NCBI GenBank assembly: GCA_951799445.1
Contig: OX637296.1
Location: 9,300,001-9,364,000, forward strand
Source: Pseudisothecium myosuroides
Taxonomy: Eukaryota > Streptophyta > Bryopsida > Hypnales > Lembophyllaceae
Reading direction: 5' to 3'
Length of the DNA stretch: 64,000 nt
How positions within the stretch are numbered: the first letter of the stretch is position 1; each line of letters begins with the position of its first letter. This document shows, in pieces, positions 33,114-46,585 of the stretch. The translations under genes and the position numbers were made by a program. A model generated the notes under the pieces. That model was given only the letters and a program-made list of their open reading frames with translations, was not told where the DNA came from and ran no database searches.

Positions 33114-33895
33114 TGCTAATAACCTCACTAGGACTTCCTTACACTCCGTGCTATGAGTGATGTCTAATTGAAGGTTTAGGGGCTCCAATTGAGCATCAAT
33201 TGCAATTTATATGAATTGCTTCATTTAAAAAAAATGATTAATAGGCTTGTCCTTTGAAGATTATAAGAATGAACACTTCAATTGATGTAGAATTCGTTTT
33301 CAATTAACTGTGAATTTGTTATGGTGAACTTTGGAGGTGTATATTGATTAATAGCTAACATTGGACCCTATCTTTGTCAATACAATTGAAACCTCCAAGA
33401 TCTACACTGCATTGGTTGGCTCAAGATCCTTTCAACTTTCATATTTTATTTTTTCAAATTTCAAAAAAAATTGGCCTTTGTTTTGTAAATTAATTGATTT
33501 CCAAAGGTTCTCATTGGTTCCCTTGAAATCTTTTGAACTTCTTCAATTGAAAAGACACTATAGGCTTCAATTTTAGTTCTATGATTTTGAAATTCCATTA
33601 TTTTTTTTCTAGGTTTCATTCCACCAATTTTGTCTTGGCTTTGTTCCATTGCAGTTGTGGAGCCTCAAAGGCACCCCATAGTTGCAAAGTAGACTTCATA
33701 TATGTCAATATAGAAATCCCCAAAGGTCATTAAAAAATAAGCTAAACCAATTCTAACCTAAAGTTTATCATTCGCGTTTAAAAAAATTGGAATTTAACCA
33801 AATTTTCAACCAATACCTCAAAAATATGCACTTTGTATATGTAAGTTCTTTTTGATAAATTTTAAATTATAAAATAGATTTCAAAAGTTGTTTAA

Positions 33896-34754
33896 TCCCT
33901 AAAGGACCAAACACCATTTATTGACAACATAGCAATTTTGGGCAGCTCATTACGAATGGAATTTTTATTTTTTTTCTTTGAAATTTTCACACAAGGTGTG
34001 CCCGAGGAGTAGCTTTAAGAACCAATAATTTTCATAACTTTTGACTATATGGTTAAAAAGTTATTGCATAATATGTCATTTTCATTGGTCGGCGGGCAGC
34101 CCGGGTAGCTCAAAAAAATTCTTCAAAAATCACTTTTAAAAAAAATAAAAATTTGAAATTGGTTCTTTAGATTTATATATATGCGGGAAGCTTTGAATCA
34201 TTTCGTTTCGATCAATGAGTCAAAAGTTATGAGGAATTTTAGTTTGAGGGTAGTTATAGAATCTCTATTCTAAAATAAACTTTGAAGTCATTACAACCGA
34301 TGGGATTGGCATTTTTCAATTCTATATCTAAATTCTTATTAATTAGTGTTTTGAATCATTCTCTACCTCTTTCTACTTACTATTTTTTTCCTATATGTTG
34401 TACAATTCCAAATGATCGGAAATTTTTCAAGCATGTAGCCAACTTGCGTTGAAGAATGAATCCAAAGAGTAACCACCATTTTGGACATTTTTTCATACAA
34501 ATGTGACCTTGTGAAGTGCTGCCCGAATTTTCGGAGGTATCCCTAAAGGATTTTTGTCAATTCAAATGCTATTATCTTGCAATCCACATGGTGGAAATTT
34601 CTGAATTTTTTTCCACAACTTTTCAAACTAGTTTTCTACAAGATCCTACGGTTACATATTTCCAAAAATGTTTTTTTCTAAAATTTGGTACATGTATTAA
34701 AAATGGCAGTTTTTGAGTGGTTTTGGTGAAAACATAGTCTCTGACCTTTAGGGG
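33896..34754 (+). mobile_element. 859-bp TTAA element including one arm of the foldback family
   Basis: TTAA (33892-33895) precedes TCCCTAAAGGACCAAAC, and GACCTTTAGGGG precedes TTAA (34755-34758). Positions 33896-34255 match one arm of the foldback at 26876-27607. The rest contains the recurrent TATCTTGCAATCC module at 34570-34660. It is non-coding. Confidence 0.8.
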
Positions 34755-34758
34755 TTAA

Positions 34759-35149
34759 TTCCTAGAGTCCGTTCACCGTACACAAGAAATCTCAAGAAGG
34801 TTCCTACAAAGTCAAAAAGTTATGCTTTCCTAAATTTTTTGGGTAGCTTTAGGCAACATGTGCAAAACTCCTCTAGTTCTAAAATTTGATAGGTATATAA
34901 CTTACATGATACAAGATGTCAGACAAGATCAAGAAAAAAAAAATTCTTCTTACTTCAAACATTATAATATTTAAATTTGTATAGCCAAAGTTTCTGAAAT
35001 TTTTTCCACACATTCCCATAGTAGTCTAGTACAAATTTGTACAACTAAATTCTGAAAAAAAACATTTTTTTTCATTTTTTTTTCATTGCCCCCCAAAATG
35101 ACTCTTCTTTATAATTTCTGCCCAAAATGTACCTCAATCCTTTAGAAGA
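34759..35149 (+). mobile_element. 391-bp TTAA element abutting the previous one
   Basis: It shares the TTAA at 34755-34758 with its left neighbour and ends AATCCTTTAGAAGA before TTAA at 35150-35153. The start TTCCTAGAGTCC is a degenerate terminus. The recurrent CCACACATTCCCATAGTAGT module is at 35010. Confidence 0.65.
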
Positions 35150-35944
35150 TTAAATCATCAAATCAAATGTGAATAACTTCACAATGAACACAATTTTAAA
35201 ATTTTCAATCTAGTAAAATTTTATTCACAATGTCCAAAAAATGAATGCTAATAAAATATAGATTCCTCTTTTGACTCTGAAAAAGTTCCAACTAAAAATT
35301 AGATAATAGGAACGATGCTCAAATGCTTATTAGGTCGATTTTAGGTGCAGTGACCTTAGGTGAAAGTTCAACTCAACTGAAAACAACAAAAAGTCATTGC
35401 CGTCTTCCAAAGAAATACGTGTCAAACAGAAAAAAATCATACGCCGAAATCTCAAAGATGAGTTCAAACCAAAACTATGAAAAGCAAAGATGATATTACT
35501 GTATCACACTTCAAAGTACCTGTTATTAAATTAAACATAAATGTCAGTTCAGTAGATTGACCTAAAAAAGAATATCCTCACAGATTATCTTGTAAAAAGT
35601 ATGCAGAAGCCCCAGAAGAGATCAGAGGTTTTTTCAGGGCTAAGGGAAACCTGAAAAATCAAGAGCTCTGAATCTAACCACAAAATCCCAAATAACTGAT
35701 CGACATGCCGCATTGTCTGTAGCTCGGTGCCCTTGCTCTACTCCTACGCATGCACAACTTAACTCCTGCTCTACTATTGGAGAACAATCTTTTGACTGAT
35801 CCTCTTGGCAATCACAAAATTTTGAGCAACTTGACCTCAAAGCAATGCAGTTCGCTGCACTCGGTGTTGTTAGATCCAAGTGAAAACCATCATACATGTA
35901 GGCTGGATAACTAAAAGATTCTACTTTAAAAAGATGAGCACATG

Positions 35945-38900
35945 TCAATATGGACGATAGCGACGGTCTCTCCCGGCTCCTGAGGCAGCACCACCACTGC
36001 TGCCACCCTGTCTGTAGGCCAGTAAACCATGACCACCCCTACCACCACGATAGGGGGCAGGTCCTCCTTGTAGTCCTCCACCAGGTTGTTGCCTGCAACA
36101 ACCGATGTTTAGACTAACATACCAAGTCATTAAGGGAAGAGGACCTCCAATCGCGCATTTAATTTTCGAAAATAGCCAACAATTAAAATTTTTAGGAGAG
36201 CGACAGTCAACTTACAAAACATAGCCAACGCGACCGTCGGGCAGCATCATTGGTACCATTGTCATCCCCGCAGGTGGTGGGCCACGTCCATAAATTACTG
36301 GCTGCATCATACACCAAAGCAGCAACTTAAGATCACATTAGCCATTCCAATAATGTATACATACAAAAAGATTCCAGCACAGAATATACACACATATTCC
36401 AACACATTAAGGCAATAAATAGGTTAATAAAATGTGATTAAGGAAGACCCACCCAAAATCTAAAAGAGCAAAGAGTGACACGCCTAAAATTTTGCACATA
36501 AATGACTGCATATGAACAGGATTTATTGGCTTTAACCCCTACAGGACCAGGGTATGTTTTTGATGGAAATTGTCAAAAACTGCTACTTTCCAGTGCACTG
36601 AGAGAAAATGAAATAAAGAGTTCACTAAATAATAAACCCTAAAAAATTGTACTAACTACTACGGGAATGTGTTTGAAATTTTTTCAGAAACTTTGACCGC
36701 ATAGATTACAAGATTATAGTGTTTCGAGTTAGAAGAAAAGTTTTTTTGGCCCTGCCCAATAGGGTAAGCAAACTTTTGACTTCTCTTGGAGTGACAGTGT
36801 TTCTTCTAACAAATGCATACTATTTCGTGATAATTCCATACTCGCCAAATTTTAGAAGTAAAAGAGGGGCGTAGAAAAAGCTGCCTGAAGCTGCTTGCCC
36901 TGCCCACAAACCTTCACTTTAGATCTGGGCACCTCATCGGCAAAAATTGTCATTCATGTCACACCGAGAGATTCATGTCCATAACTTTTCGACACAACTT
37001 TTCGAAAAGATCCATTCAAAATTGACTTCGAAGTAAACCTGCCCAAAATTCCAATTGTCTATTTCATGGACAACTGTCCTTTCGCAATTAGAGCCAATTT
37101 TAGTTTCAGTCACTGGCATCATGCACAAACCTGATTATAACCCCTGGCTTGACCGTAGCCACCGACATTGTTGTAAACATCACCTCCATAGCCATAGCCA
37201 CCTCGATTCTGGTACTGCGGCAGCAGACCAGCTCGCTGTTGAGGATAGGCAGGCTCCATACCTAGAGGTCTTTTCTCAGCTGGGGGTTTCGCCAGAGATG
37301 TCTCAAGTGTGCGGCCTGATTTATAAACAGTACACAAGGTCCATGAAGTTTACAACAAATATCAACCAAAACAATCGCCAAAACTACTCAGACTAGTTTA
37401 AGCAAGCGACAGCACAAGCTTCTGAACACTCTCAATTAAGAGAGAGTGGAAGAACTAGGGGTATGAATACCTTCTAACTCATAGACTTCTGTTTTCTCAA
37501 TAGCCTTGAGAGCTTGTGCTCGATCGGAAAAATGAACAAACCCAAAGTCGCGTTTGGCTTGCCCTGGTTTGGTTGCCGGTAAGACCACCTTAGTGACATC
37601 ACCATGGCGCTCAAACAACTTCTGCAATTGCTCCTCAGTCACACTGTCTGGCAAATTTCGTACGTACACCACTTTAACCTGGGAAACAACCAACTTTCAA
37701 CTTCAGTGTGACCAAGCCAAGAATACAGAAACATTCAACCTCACCAGGCTCACGAAGAAAAGCTTCAAAAGATCCTTGAAATACAGTGCACATATCTAGG
37801 CATGCAAGTGAGACACTATTACATCAGCCAGCCTATAATCGGGAAAAAAATAATCAATTGGTGACTCCAGCTACCAGATTTGGACAAGAAAAATTGCTTC
37901 AAGGAACTCCGGTTCTGCAACTCGAAGAAGACAAGTTTCACAGAAGCATTAAATATCCATGGCATGCTAAGGTACCTGGGACATTGCACTGGCATCAGGG
38001 CCACTGCGTGGATCAGCCCAGCTAATAGTCGGAGGATTACTGCCTAGTCGGAAACTTGGTTTGGACATCTCACGCCTGGCATGTTCAGCACAGGCATGAT
38101 TGTAGTACTCCACAAAGGCAAATCCACGGTTTCTTCCTGGGGTCTTTGGATCCTGGAAACCATAGGATTTAGAGCGATAACATTTTAGCAATGACAGCCA
38201 AAGCCAGAAGATTAAAATACTGATCCCGCCGTACCTGCACAACCGTATGTTGCAGTAAAATGCATTCATGTAGAGGATTACAGCCATTTCCTTCCAAAAC
38301 ACTTAAGAGGCGAAGTCATATTTAAAGGAATACAACATCGTACCTTGAGGAGTTCAACGCTCTGTATGCCAGGTCCCTGCTCACCCAGAACTTTCTCAAG
38401 TTCTTCTTTTTCCCATGCTTTGGGAATATTCCCTACGAAGAGCCTATGCTTAGATTGAGATTGAGAGAATCTTAGTTTTCGTCCCTGCACCACAGTGAAA
38501 TTCAACATAGTAAGTCTTGATCAGGTTGAGCAGATACTTGGTACATTACAATTTATTACACAAATCAGAAAGTTCTGAGGAATCCAACAACATTAATGAG
38601 GAAATACTTAATTCAGATCAAAGAAATAAAACGCAAGGGATACCTTCACTTCAGAATCATTCAATGTCTCAATAGCTTTTTCTGCATTCTCCTCGCTCAT
38701 GAAAGTGACAAACGCGTAACCCTTGTTCTGACCAGTATCTTTGTCCTTCAAGAGACGAACCTGAAAAGCATTGCAAACACCAGCGACACATGTTACTGCA
38801 CAGAAACGGTAATAACTCAAACTACAACAAATTGCATCAGTGATCCTTATATAGGACCAGCGCTGCTCAGGTGTCAAAACCCCCGAGATGTACACCTCTG

Positions 38901-39448
38901 GTACATTCCATACATGGAACATACATTTGGTGTCTCTTGAGCAGCGCTCTATCTCCTAATACTCTATTGCCTTTCAGCCAAATCCTGCGTACCTCAAAGA
39001 TGTCACCACAACTGGAGCAGAGTGTTCGCAGATCTTCTTCTGTGGTATCCCGAGTAATACCCCCAACAAAAATTTCTGAGCCATGAGGAGGCCGTTTAAG
39101 AAGCTCTCCGCTCTTCTCACCATCTTTTTCCTCCTTGTCTTCCACTATGGCATCATCTCCCTCCACGGGGGCGTCCATCTCCTCCGGGGCAAACTCAGCC
39201 TCCGTAGTCTGATGATCATGATCTCCGTTTAAGACGTCGACATCCTGATCTTCCTGACCGTCGTCCCCTTCTTGAGCTTCCAAGTCTACGTCCAGGTCTA
39301 AACCCTGACCTTTCTCCTCTTCATCCTCTTCTTCGTCCTCATGGTCAGCACTGGCGTAATCAACCTCCTCGTCGAGATCTACAGCCCCATCGATGTCGAC
39401 CTGCTCTTCATCGTGTACCTCCTCTGGCGATGCACTGGCGTCTGACAT
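35945..39448 (-). CDS. hnRNP Q/R-like RNA-binding protein with three RRMs, eight exons
   Basis: The exons, read on the minus strand, are 39448-38993, 38760-38644, 38484-38344, 38152-37976, 37678-37471, 37315-37131, 36301-36216 and 36092-35945. All have GT-AG borders and agreeing phases, giving 505 aa. Residues 1-120 are extremely acidic (long D/E runs). RRM1 covers about 124-195 (RNP2 IFVGGI, RNP1 KGYAFVTF), RRM2 about 204-285 (LFVGNI; RGFAFVEY) and RRM3 about 298-370 (VYVRNL; FGFVHF). The tail is rich in G, Y, Q and R (GGYGYGGD; YRGGRGGHG) and ends RDRRYRPY. This is the layout of SYNCRIP/hnRNP R and the plant LIF2 group, nuclear proteins that bind RNA and, in the case of LIF2, act with chromatin at target genes. 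The family call is firm; orthology to LIF2 is inferred. A TTAA element sits in the intron at 36536-37088. Confidence 0.93.
36536..37088 (+). mobile_element. TTAA element inside an hnRNP-gene intron
   Basis: TTAA (36532-36535) precedes CCCCTACAGGACCAGGG. The right end, GGACAACTGTCCTTTCG before CAATTAG, is degenerate. The AGATTACAAGATTATAGTG and ACTACTACGGGAATGTGTTT modules link it to the other TTAA elements. It lies between exons 6 and 7 on the strand opposite to the gene. Confidence 0.75.
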
Positions 39449-41500
39449 GCTCGCCTCCGAAGCCGTTCAAGGACCGCGAATGATCACCTCGATAGGAGCT
39501 TGAAGTGCAGCTGAGGGAGAGGAATTGAGATAGAGGAATTGAGGCATAGAGGAGAGCCAGAAAAAAGGCAAGAGAGGACATCGGAAAGGCCACCACGAGG
39601 TGGAGTGTGAGAAATTTGCGGAAAATACTGAGGGCCATGCGCGATGAGAGGTGTGATGTAAACATGGTGCAGTAAGGAGGAGGCTCTAGACAAGGAATAA
39701 AGCTCTAGACATAGGCCCTCATAGAACTACGTAGAGAATAGCCTCGAGAATAGTGAATGTAATGAGTAGAAATAGCCTTGAGAATGTAATCAAAGAGGAT
39801 GCCCCCAAAGAAACACACAAAAAACACACTGCGTAACGAATAAGTAAGATGCACATACATTACAAATACCACACAATTATAATCTTCATAAGCCTTTTCT
39901 AAACAATTCCTAAAAATAATCTCTGCCCCAGAACAGCGCATTCACAAACATATCCAGTAACATCTCCACCTTTCAGGGAGAGAAAAAGCACTCAGACAAA
40001 CTATAACATCTCGTTATTCCGCAACATTCCTTCTCGATGGATTTCGTCGACAATGAGGAACCATTTCAGGACATAACAAACGAAAATTCAAAAATTGCAC
40101 ACAACTTCTGAAAGCCAGCGCCACAAAAAAAAATCTAATGTAGTATTACATCATTCGGTCACACTAAGGCGTCTACGATTATCAGACGTAATCGAACTTA
40201 TACCCGCAAACTTATACAACACAATACACCAAGAAAAGAGCCACAATCTGTTTCACAAAAGAGGAATTTGAAAAGGAATTGTAGGAATTAAGAATATAAT
40301 TAAAAACACTAACTGCCTCCCATAATCGACCGTTTAGCATACAGCCCTTCGACAGTCCTCCCGTTTATCGATATAAAATTAATTAAAATAGATACCATAC
40401 TGCCATAGAAGCATACGATAAGATGGGGAACAAAAAGAAGCCGAATACGTATTTCAGGTAACACTTCCGGCATGACTGCATAACTAAAGACCACGCTGCA
40501 GCATATCAAATAGTTGAGAAAACATAAGACTAGCGCCTAATCGTACAACAGAGTCAATTGACCCCCCCAAAGAAGTGGACCGCTCAACCGACGATACAAT
40601 TCTTGGTGCATCCTGAAACTTCCTCAGTTCATCCAGACAGTGGAACACTGTATAAAGACTCTCACCACTGTCAAAACTATCCTATTGCCAACACACCAAA
40701 CCCTAACCCCACTCAAAAGCCCCCCCAAGAAACACCCCACGACCTAACATGATCTCTAACGAGATCGAAATTAGGCTCAACCTGCACGTCCTACCTCACA
40801 AACAATCCACCACTCTCTCTCCAAAATAGAAAATTTACAAATGCCTTAAAAGACCTATCCACTCACATCCCTGACTATCACAAACTACTCGATATCACAA
40901 TCGTTGAAAAAGCCCAAAACGCAAGACCTTCCCAAGAATTACACACCACGGCAGAGAACGGAAAATATAAAAATGCACTACAATCGACGAGCGCGAGCCT
41001 CGGAAGCTTACCAATTTGTGTTCGACGTAACGAGACTCCAACTGCACTGACAATGCCCGGTCTCCGCTGGGCGAGCTTCAAACCGCAACAAGAAAGGGGG
41101 TCACTTGAAGAGGATGTTTTTTTTGTCTGAAAGATGTGAAGCGGATATGCAGGAGTTATAATTGACTGACAAAAAGGGACGGGGAGTGTCGTGGCGTTGG
41201 ATCGTTAAATCGCAACAGCAACAACGAGGAGGACGACGACGACGACGATGGCGCGACGACAGGCACCCTCCAACCAGTGCTCCGAAACTAGGGTAAAGGG
41301 GGAAGTCGGAGGAGCTCAACTCCGCGATGACGTGTTCCCCGAGTTCTCTTGAGTTCCCTCATGTTCTCTTGGAATGTTCTCCTCGTACCATTACCATTTA
41401 CGAAAATAGGAAAGGGGGTGAGAAATTGTTATAAGGTCCGAGCACCCGTACCCAATTGCGTCACTTTTTAGATATGGTAGTTATTTTAGAACTTAAATTT
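39449..41500. other. hnRNP upstream region, apparently single-copy
   Basis: Compared with its neighbours this region is less AT-biased and lacks the repeat families. It should contain the 5' UTR and promoter of the hnRNP gene (39449 to roughly 39700). A (GAC)n run at about 41231-41252 gives an arginine-rich 72-codon minus-strand ORF (41319-41101) with no homology that I recognise. It could be a first exon of another minus-strand gene, but no downstream exon was found. Confidence 0.45.
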
Positions 41501-41519
41501 AGGTAGACCATATTGTTTG

Positions 41520-41745
41520 TTGATCCTTGAACGTTGACGCAACCATTATGTGGCCGATGGATGACAGAGCAACAAACTGTGTAGGACAGAAATGCATCTA
41601 TTCATCCTCGGAATTTGTTGTGAAAAGGGAAGATCTTCTATAGTTGCTTGACTTCCAATGAACGCTTTTGCAATTTTTTAAGCCAATTATTCACATGGTA
41701 ATGCAAAAGGATGATTTTGAGGGTCATCCCTTCTTCCTTTAAGGG
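41520..41745 (-). mobile_element. TTAA-type element, family C
   Basis: Read on the minus strand it starts CCCTTAAAGGAAGAAGGG after TTAA (41746-41749) and matches 46586-46799 through AATTGGCTTAAAAAATT, CATTGGAAGTCAA and TCTTCCCTTTTCACAACAAA. The left limit is approximate. Confidence 0.65.
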
Positions 41746-42599
41746 TTAACCAAAATGATAAGCTATTTATGAACTACCTAGATTTAGATTTTAGAATCAT
41801 TGCCTTACTTAGAAAGAGACACAATTCAGTACATTGTTGGTTTGGAGTGCTCCGACTTTAGGCGAACAATTATTGTGGGCTACAAACAAAAGAACAAACA
41901 TTCATTTTTGTTATTTTGTTTCATTTGATTGTCTAGGTAGGCTTCAAGAATTAAGTTGAGGCTATCAATTTTGAAATTTTGCATAATATTTATATTTCTA
42001 GCAATTCTCAGCATAAATTTTTGTAATTGTGGCAAAATGATTACATTTCTTCTTATGAATTTTTATAGACTACTACTAGATCCACAAACTTATTGGAGTT
42101 TGGTAGTCTTTAGCTTGTAAATAGCTATTTATATTTATTACACATACAATAGAGTAGTAGTAGTTTTGACACTCATTTGCCATATTTAATATATTTTGCC
42201 AAATACGAAATTAGCCAAATGTCAATTATTATGAATATTCCTTGAATATTTTTTTATCATATGAGAATAATTTTTCTAAAATTTTACAATTTATTATTAG
42301 AATTAATTTATGTCAAATCTACAAATAGTATTTGGTAACCAAGGGTCAAAAGTCAAAACAAAGCCGTCAACTATAATTATATTTTAGGCAAACAATCTAC
42401 TTTTTTGCTTAAATTTCAAGAAAAAAATTGAATTGAAAAGAGTAAAGATAGGTGTCATGCACAAATTCATCGTGTCAACATGTGATGAGCATGAGTAAAC
42501 AACAATAATGATGCATCAATGACTCTATGGGTGCCTAAATACCATCAATATTATATTTAAACACATGAATGAGGTGAAATTCACCTTCAATCAACACTA

Positions 42600-44900
42600 A
42601 TGTGACAAGACGTAAATATACACTACATGGAACTCCAATGAGTGGTTTGCAAGACAATGCACAATCCTCATTGCAACACAAGGTCTGACAATGGCTAAAA
42701 CACTAACCGATGCCATGATCTAATAACTCTTGACTCATGGTGGACATTGTGAGTCAATGGGACCACACCAGGTGGTTTGTAACACTTGTCACAACATTGA
42801 GTGACTCTAAAAGCAATGATACAAATGTGAAAAACACCTATCTCACTACTAACACTTGACATTAACAACATCCATAGCAATAAACAAAAATAAATCCCTA
42901 CATATGACACATATACAAATGTGGTAAGCGGCATAGCAATATCCCTACACTTGTCTCTTTTGCCAATGCCAAAGTTTCCTTTCACATTGGCAAAAACAAT
43001 ATCCCCTCTATGAGACTCTAAAGGCACCAATTGTGAAAATTTGACATAAAACTATGATGACTAGCCATCCTTCGAGACACATCGTGGACATGACTACTAA
43101 CCAATATGGACTTTTTGTAGTGGTTGACTCAAATACTATAAATGCCATCCCATGGAACAAACATGACATAAAATAATAGTGGTAGTGACCTTGGCACTTT
43201 TACACAATACACATTTTAGCCCAGTTGAAATATAAGATTGACTAGCATCAATCGGACCATCAATGTGTGGCAAATAACATGGCGCATAATTGTGTGTCAT
43301 CCTTTCAAACTGTGCACAAGCGCAATCCTCCAGGAGCAACACTTCCAACTGGAGTATCTCGTATACTTGTAGAAAAATATGCCTTGTTGTCACATCAAAT
43401 GTTGTATGTGCCGTATGTCGCAAGTAGACATAATCCCCTAGTATAAAATAGCATAAATGAGGCTTTTTTATACTCCTCAAATAGTAGCATAATACAAGCC
43501 GTCTCTATATAGCGCTATTGAAAGGTTTACCAATGCCATTAGCTTTACCCTCCAATACAAATATACTCTCTCTTCACAAACATGTGCCAATATATTCAGA
43601 TCATTGATATTAACCACCACGGTATTAGCTTTTTGCTTGATGGCCATTGGTAAAATCAGATGCCATCCATATAAGAGAAAAGAAGGTGAATAAGAAACTA
43701 GAGATGCTTGCTTACTGAACTGGTAGCCTAACTATTTATAATACTTGCAAGTCCCAATTTTTATGATGTCCTTCTTTGAACTATACTTCCAAAGCCTCTT
43801 CTTGACATTTCATACCATGCACTTTGCCAGACCATCCACCTCAGAGGGATTCTTTGATGTAGTCTGATGATTAATCATTGCTTGCTCACACAAGACTTGA
43901 AACTCACTAAAAAATTCACTAGAAGACTCACAACCTTCGTTGGTCAACACCTTAGTTCGACTTTCAAAGCAACTTGATACTCAATCCAAAAATGAATTTA
44001 AATTGTTCTATGTTGAACTTGTGTGGCAAAGCTACAAGCTCAACCCACTATGAGAAGTGTTCAATCATCACCAACACATATTTATTGTGGCATAGTATTA
44101 TTGGTAATGGTCCTACAAAGGCCAAACTCCACCTATAGCCCAATTTTATTATTGGCAATGGTTGTGATTTAGTCAACAAGTCATTAAATGATGCCTAAAC
44201 ACTTGATTACACATCGTGCATTTGGCTATCAACTGTTGAACTTGCATTTGCATGTCCCTCCACCAATAGTGAATTTGCAACAAGCTACAAGTCCTTCGCA
44301 CTTCAAAGTGACCTAAGTCCTTGTGCGCATGAGCAACTAGCTTCAGTCTTCCATAGGATAATAGTACTACCTTCATCATACCATCCAAAAATATTTAAAA
44401 CAAATGAGTCCCCTTCCTCACAAATATCTTAGCTTGTTGCAAAATTCAATCGTTTTTCTTAACAAAAACAATGGTCGCTACTTTACCATGCTTCAAATAA
44501 TTCAATATCTCCATATCATCAAAAATGTCATTGGTTCCTCTAAACTTTTCACCACCTCCTCATTCATTGTGGCCACAATGGCTTCCTTGGTGATGTCTCC
44601 ATTCAATGTCATCATACCATAATACTTAACACAATGCCACCCTAGTAATGAGTTCTTTCCTTCTTACACGCAAGTGCCATCTAGCCCCTGATATAGAGTC
44701 TACTTGGCTCTCAATTGAATTGCAGCTTAAGCCTTCAACATCCATATTTACCAAACTTGCATGGTGCATTACCTTGAAGTTTTATTTTGTTAGCATCAAA
44801 GCCCATTGTGCAAGCTTCTCCTCGAGCTTGTTAGATTCCATCAATCACTTTAATGGTTGGTGATCCATAACTAATAAACTCGTTGCCATATAAATGATTT
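42600..44900 (-). pseudogene. Decayed Ty3/gypsy retrotransposon pol (RNase H, integrase, PHD-like tail)
   Basis: Minus-strand fragments occur in pol order from right to left. An RNase H end (DHQPLK, KLEEKLAQWALML) lies at about 44860-44740. An integrase zinc-binding HHCC region (HKDLGHFEVRRTCSLLQIHY, CTMCNQV) is at 44388-44173. Integrase-core remnants with an S-Y-S-P-x-F-L-L-Y-G pattern fall at about 43950-43620. A C-terminal GDYVYLR motif near 43440 is followed by a Cys-rich CVLCKSAK...CHVCSMGWH stretch near 43200-43140 that resembles a PHD finger. Frames are broken by stops and shifts throughout. Reverse transcriptase, gag and LTRs were not located. It is an old, inactive copy. Confidence 0.8.
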
Positions 44901-46581
44901 GGTATTTTGGTGTTTAAATCAATTTTTATTTAAGATTGTATTGAGTTTGTTTATTGTTTCAAATTCCATTGAGTTTGCATTTATTCTTTTAGTGATTCGT
45001 TGAAATTATTGTCTTCATATTGTGAATCCAAATCTATAATATCATTTTGCGTTGTTTTAGTTGGTATATCAACATGCTTAAACCATCTAAACTTCAATTG
45101 GTTCAAAATGACTACTTCCCAGAGTTATATGCAACATTTCATTGTTCACTTTCCTAACAAAAATACTAAATACTATTCTATTTTTTTTATTCCAGATGCC
45201 TCAATAGTGGAATACTGTGACTTTTGGAATAAATTTAAAAAATATATAGATAGATAATTTGTAAAGCATTAAAAATAGTATGTGTGTAAAAATTCAAACC
45301 TAAAAAAAATTATCTCTAAAAGTTATGCACTTTCAAAGTGATGGAAAATGCAAGAAAATAAATACTTTGGGATTCGATTTTTAGAAAATAGTAATAAAAA
45401 ACTCAAAAAATCTAGAAAAAAAGTCATTTTTTCTAACTTGAAGATGCTTTTTCTCAACCATTTGCATCTTTGGAAGAAAAATATATATTCTCTCCACTTG
45501 TGTAAAGGTAATGCTCTTTGAGCACATGTGGAAGGTGGACACTTTATTGTTTTTGAAAATCTCTTTGTTGACTTATGTAACTTTAGTTGAACTCTTTGTA
45601 TCCCAATTTTCACCTTTAAATTTTCATTTTTGGGTCCAAAACAATATTAAAAATCTCCAAAATGGCCAAAGTAGACATCCAATTGGGGGCAGTTTAAAAA
45701 TAGAAGATGGACATACAATGCAAAATTTATGAGCAAAAAACTACTTATCCAAGGCTAAGGGGTCAAAAAAGAACACGTGTTTTTGCAATGACCCTCACCG
45801 ACAATATTCAAAAATTAAGACTGACAAAGCTAAGCATACCCAGCATTGAAGATTACAGGCAGAAGAAAGTATATGAAGAAAAGCTCCGGACTTGTTGAAT
45901 TTCAGAACATGTGAGCTTTGACCTTTGCCTAGAAATTAAAATGACAATTCCAGTGGATAGCCCCTGCACAATTCAAAATACGAGAGCTTGGATCCTGATC
46001 CTCTCTATTTATTGGAAAAACACAATTATAATAACTTATCCCTAATTGACACCTTGGGGCACAACTAAAGGCATTCAAAAGTTGTAGAGCAATGTGTGTA
46101 AAAAAAGAAGAAGTTGTAGAGCAATGTAGAATTCCCTTGCAAGGGATTCACCAGGCTTCACCAATAGAAGCACCATAATGGGGTCATTCATTCATTTGCT
46201 TTCTCCTCTAAGATTTGTCCAAGAACAAAACATGCAAACAACATAAACGCAAACATATCGACTTCTATAGAAATCAGTTGCATTAAGTACACGTTGGGGT
46301 CTAATTGCTCAAACCCCAATTCTCACTCCAACCAACCCCTAATTGTGTTGTGTAGCGTGAATGCAGTTGTAGATAGGATTTGGAAACTCAAATTTAAAAG
46401 TCATAGTTGATGTAAAAGTATTTCCCCAAAGGATAGAGCCCATAAATTGTAAATTTATGAATATATATGAAACATGAATATGCTATGAATTTTTGAAACT
46501 CAACTTCATGATGTACCCTAAACCACTCTCTACATTCATGTACACATTTAGAACGTTTTGGACTGCTTGTATCTAGATATT
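44901..46581. other. Non-coding stretch without a supported gene
   Basis: Short ORFs on both strands at 45000-45900 lack recognisable features. A fragment near 45740-45800 (CCAAGGCTAAGGGGTCAAAA) may be a terminus of a decayed TTAA-type element. Nothing else was identified. Confidence 0.4.
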
Positions 46582-46585
46582 TTAA

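Noticed and set aside
35640..35944. Minus-strand ORF downstream of the hnRNP stop
   Set aside because: It lies in the probable 3' UTR and has no domain. The gene ends at the TGA at 35945-35947, after a typical RRYRPY tail.
38596..38940. Plus-strand ORFs across the hnRNP gene
   Set aside because: They run antisense through conserved RRM exons; the minus strand carries the real RRM motifs.
41101..41319. Arginine-rich minus-strand ORF as a gene
   Set aside because: The Arg run comes from a (GAC)n microsatellite. No second exon was found, so it is noted only as a possible first exon.
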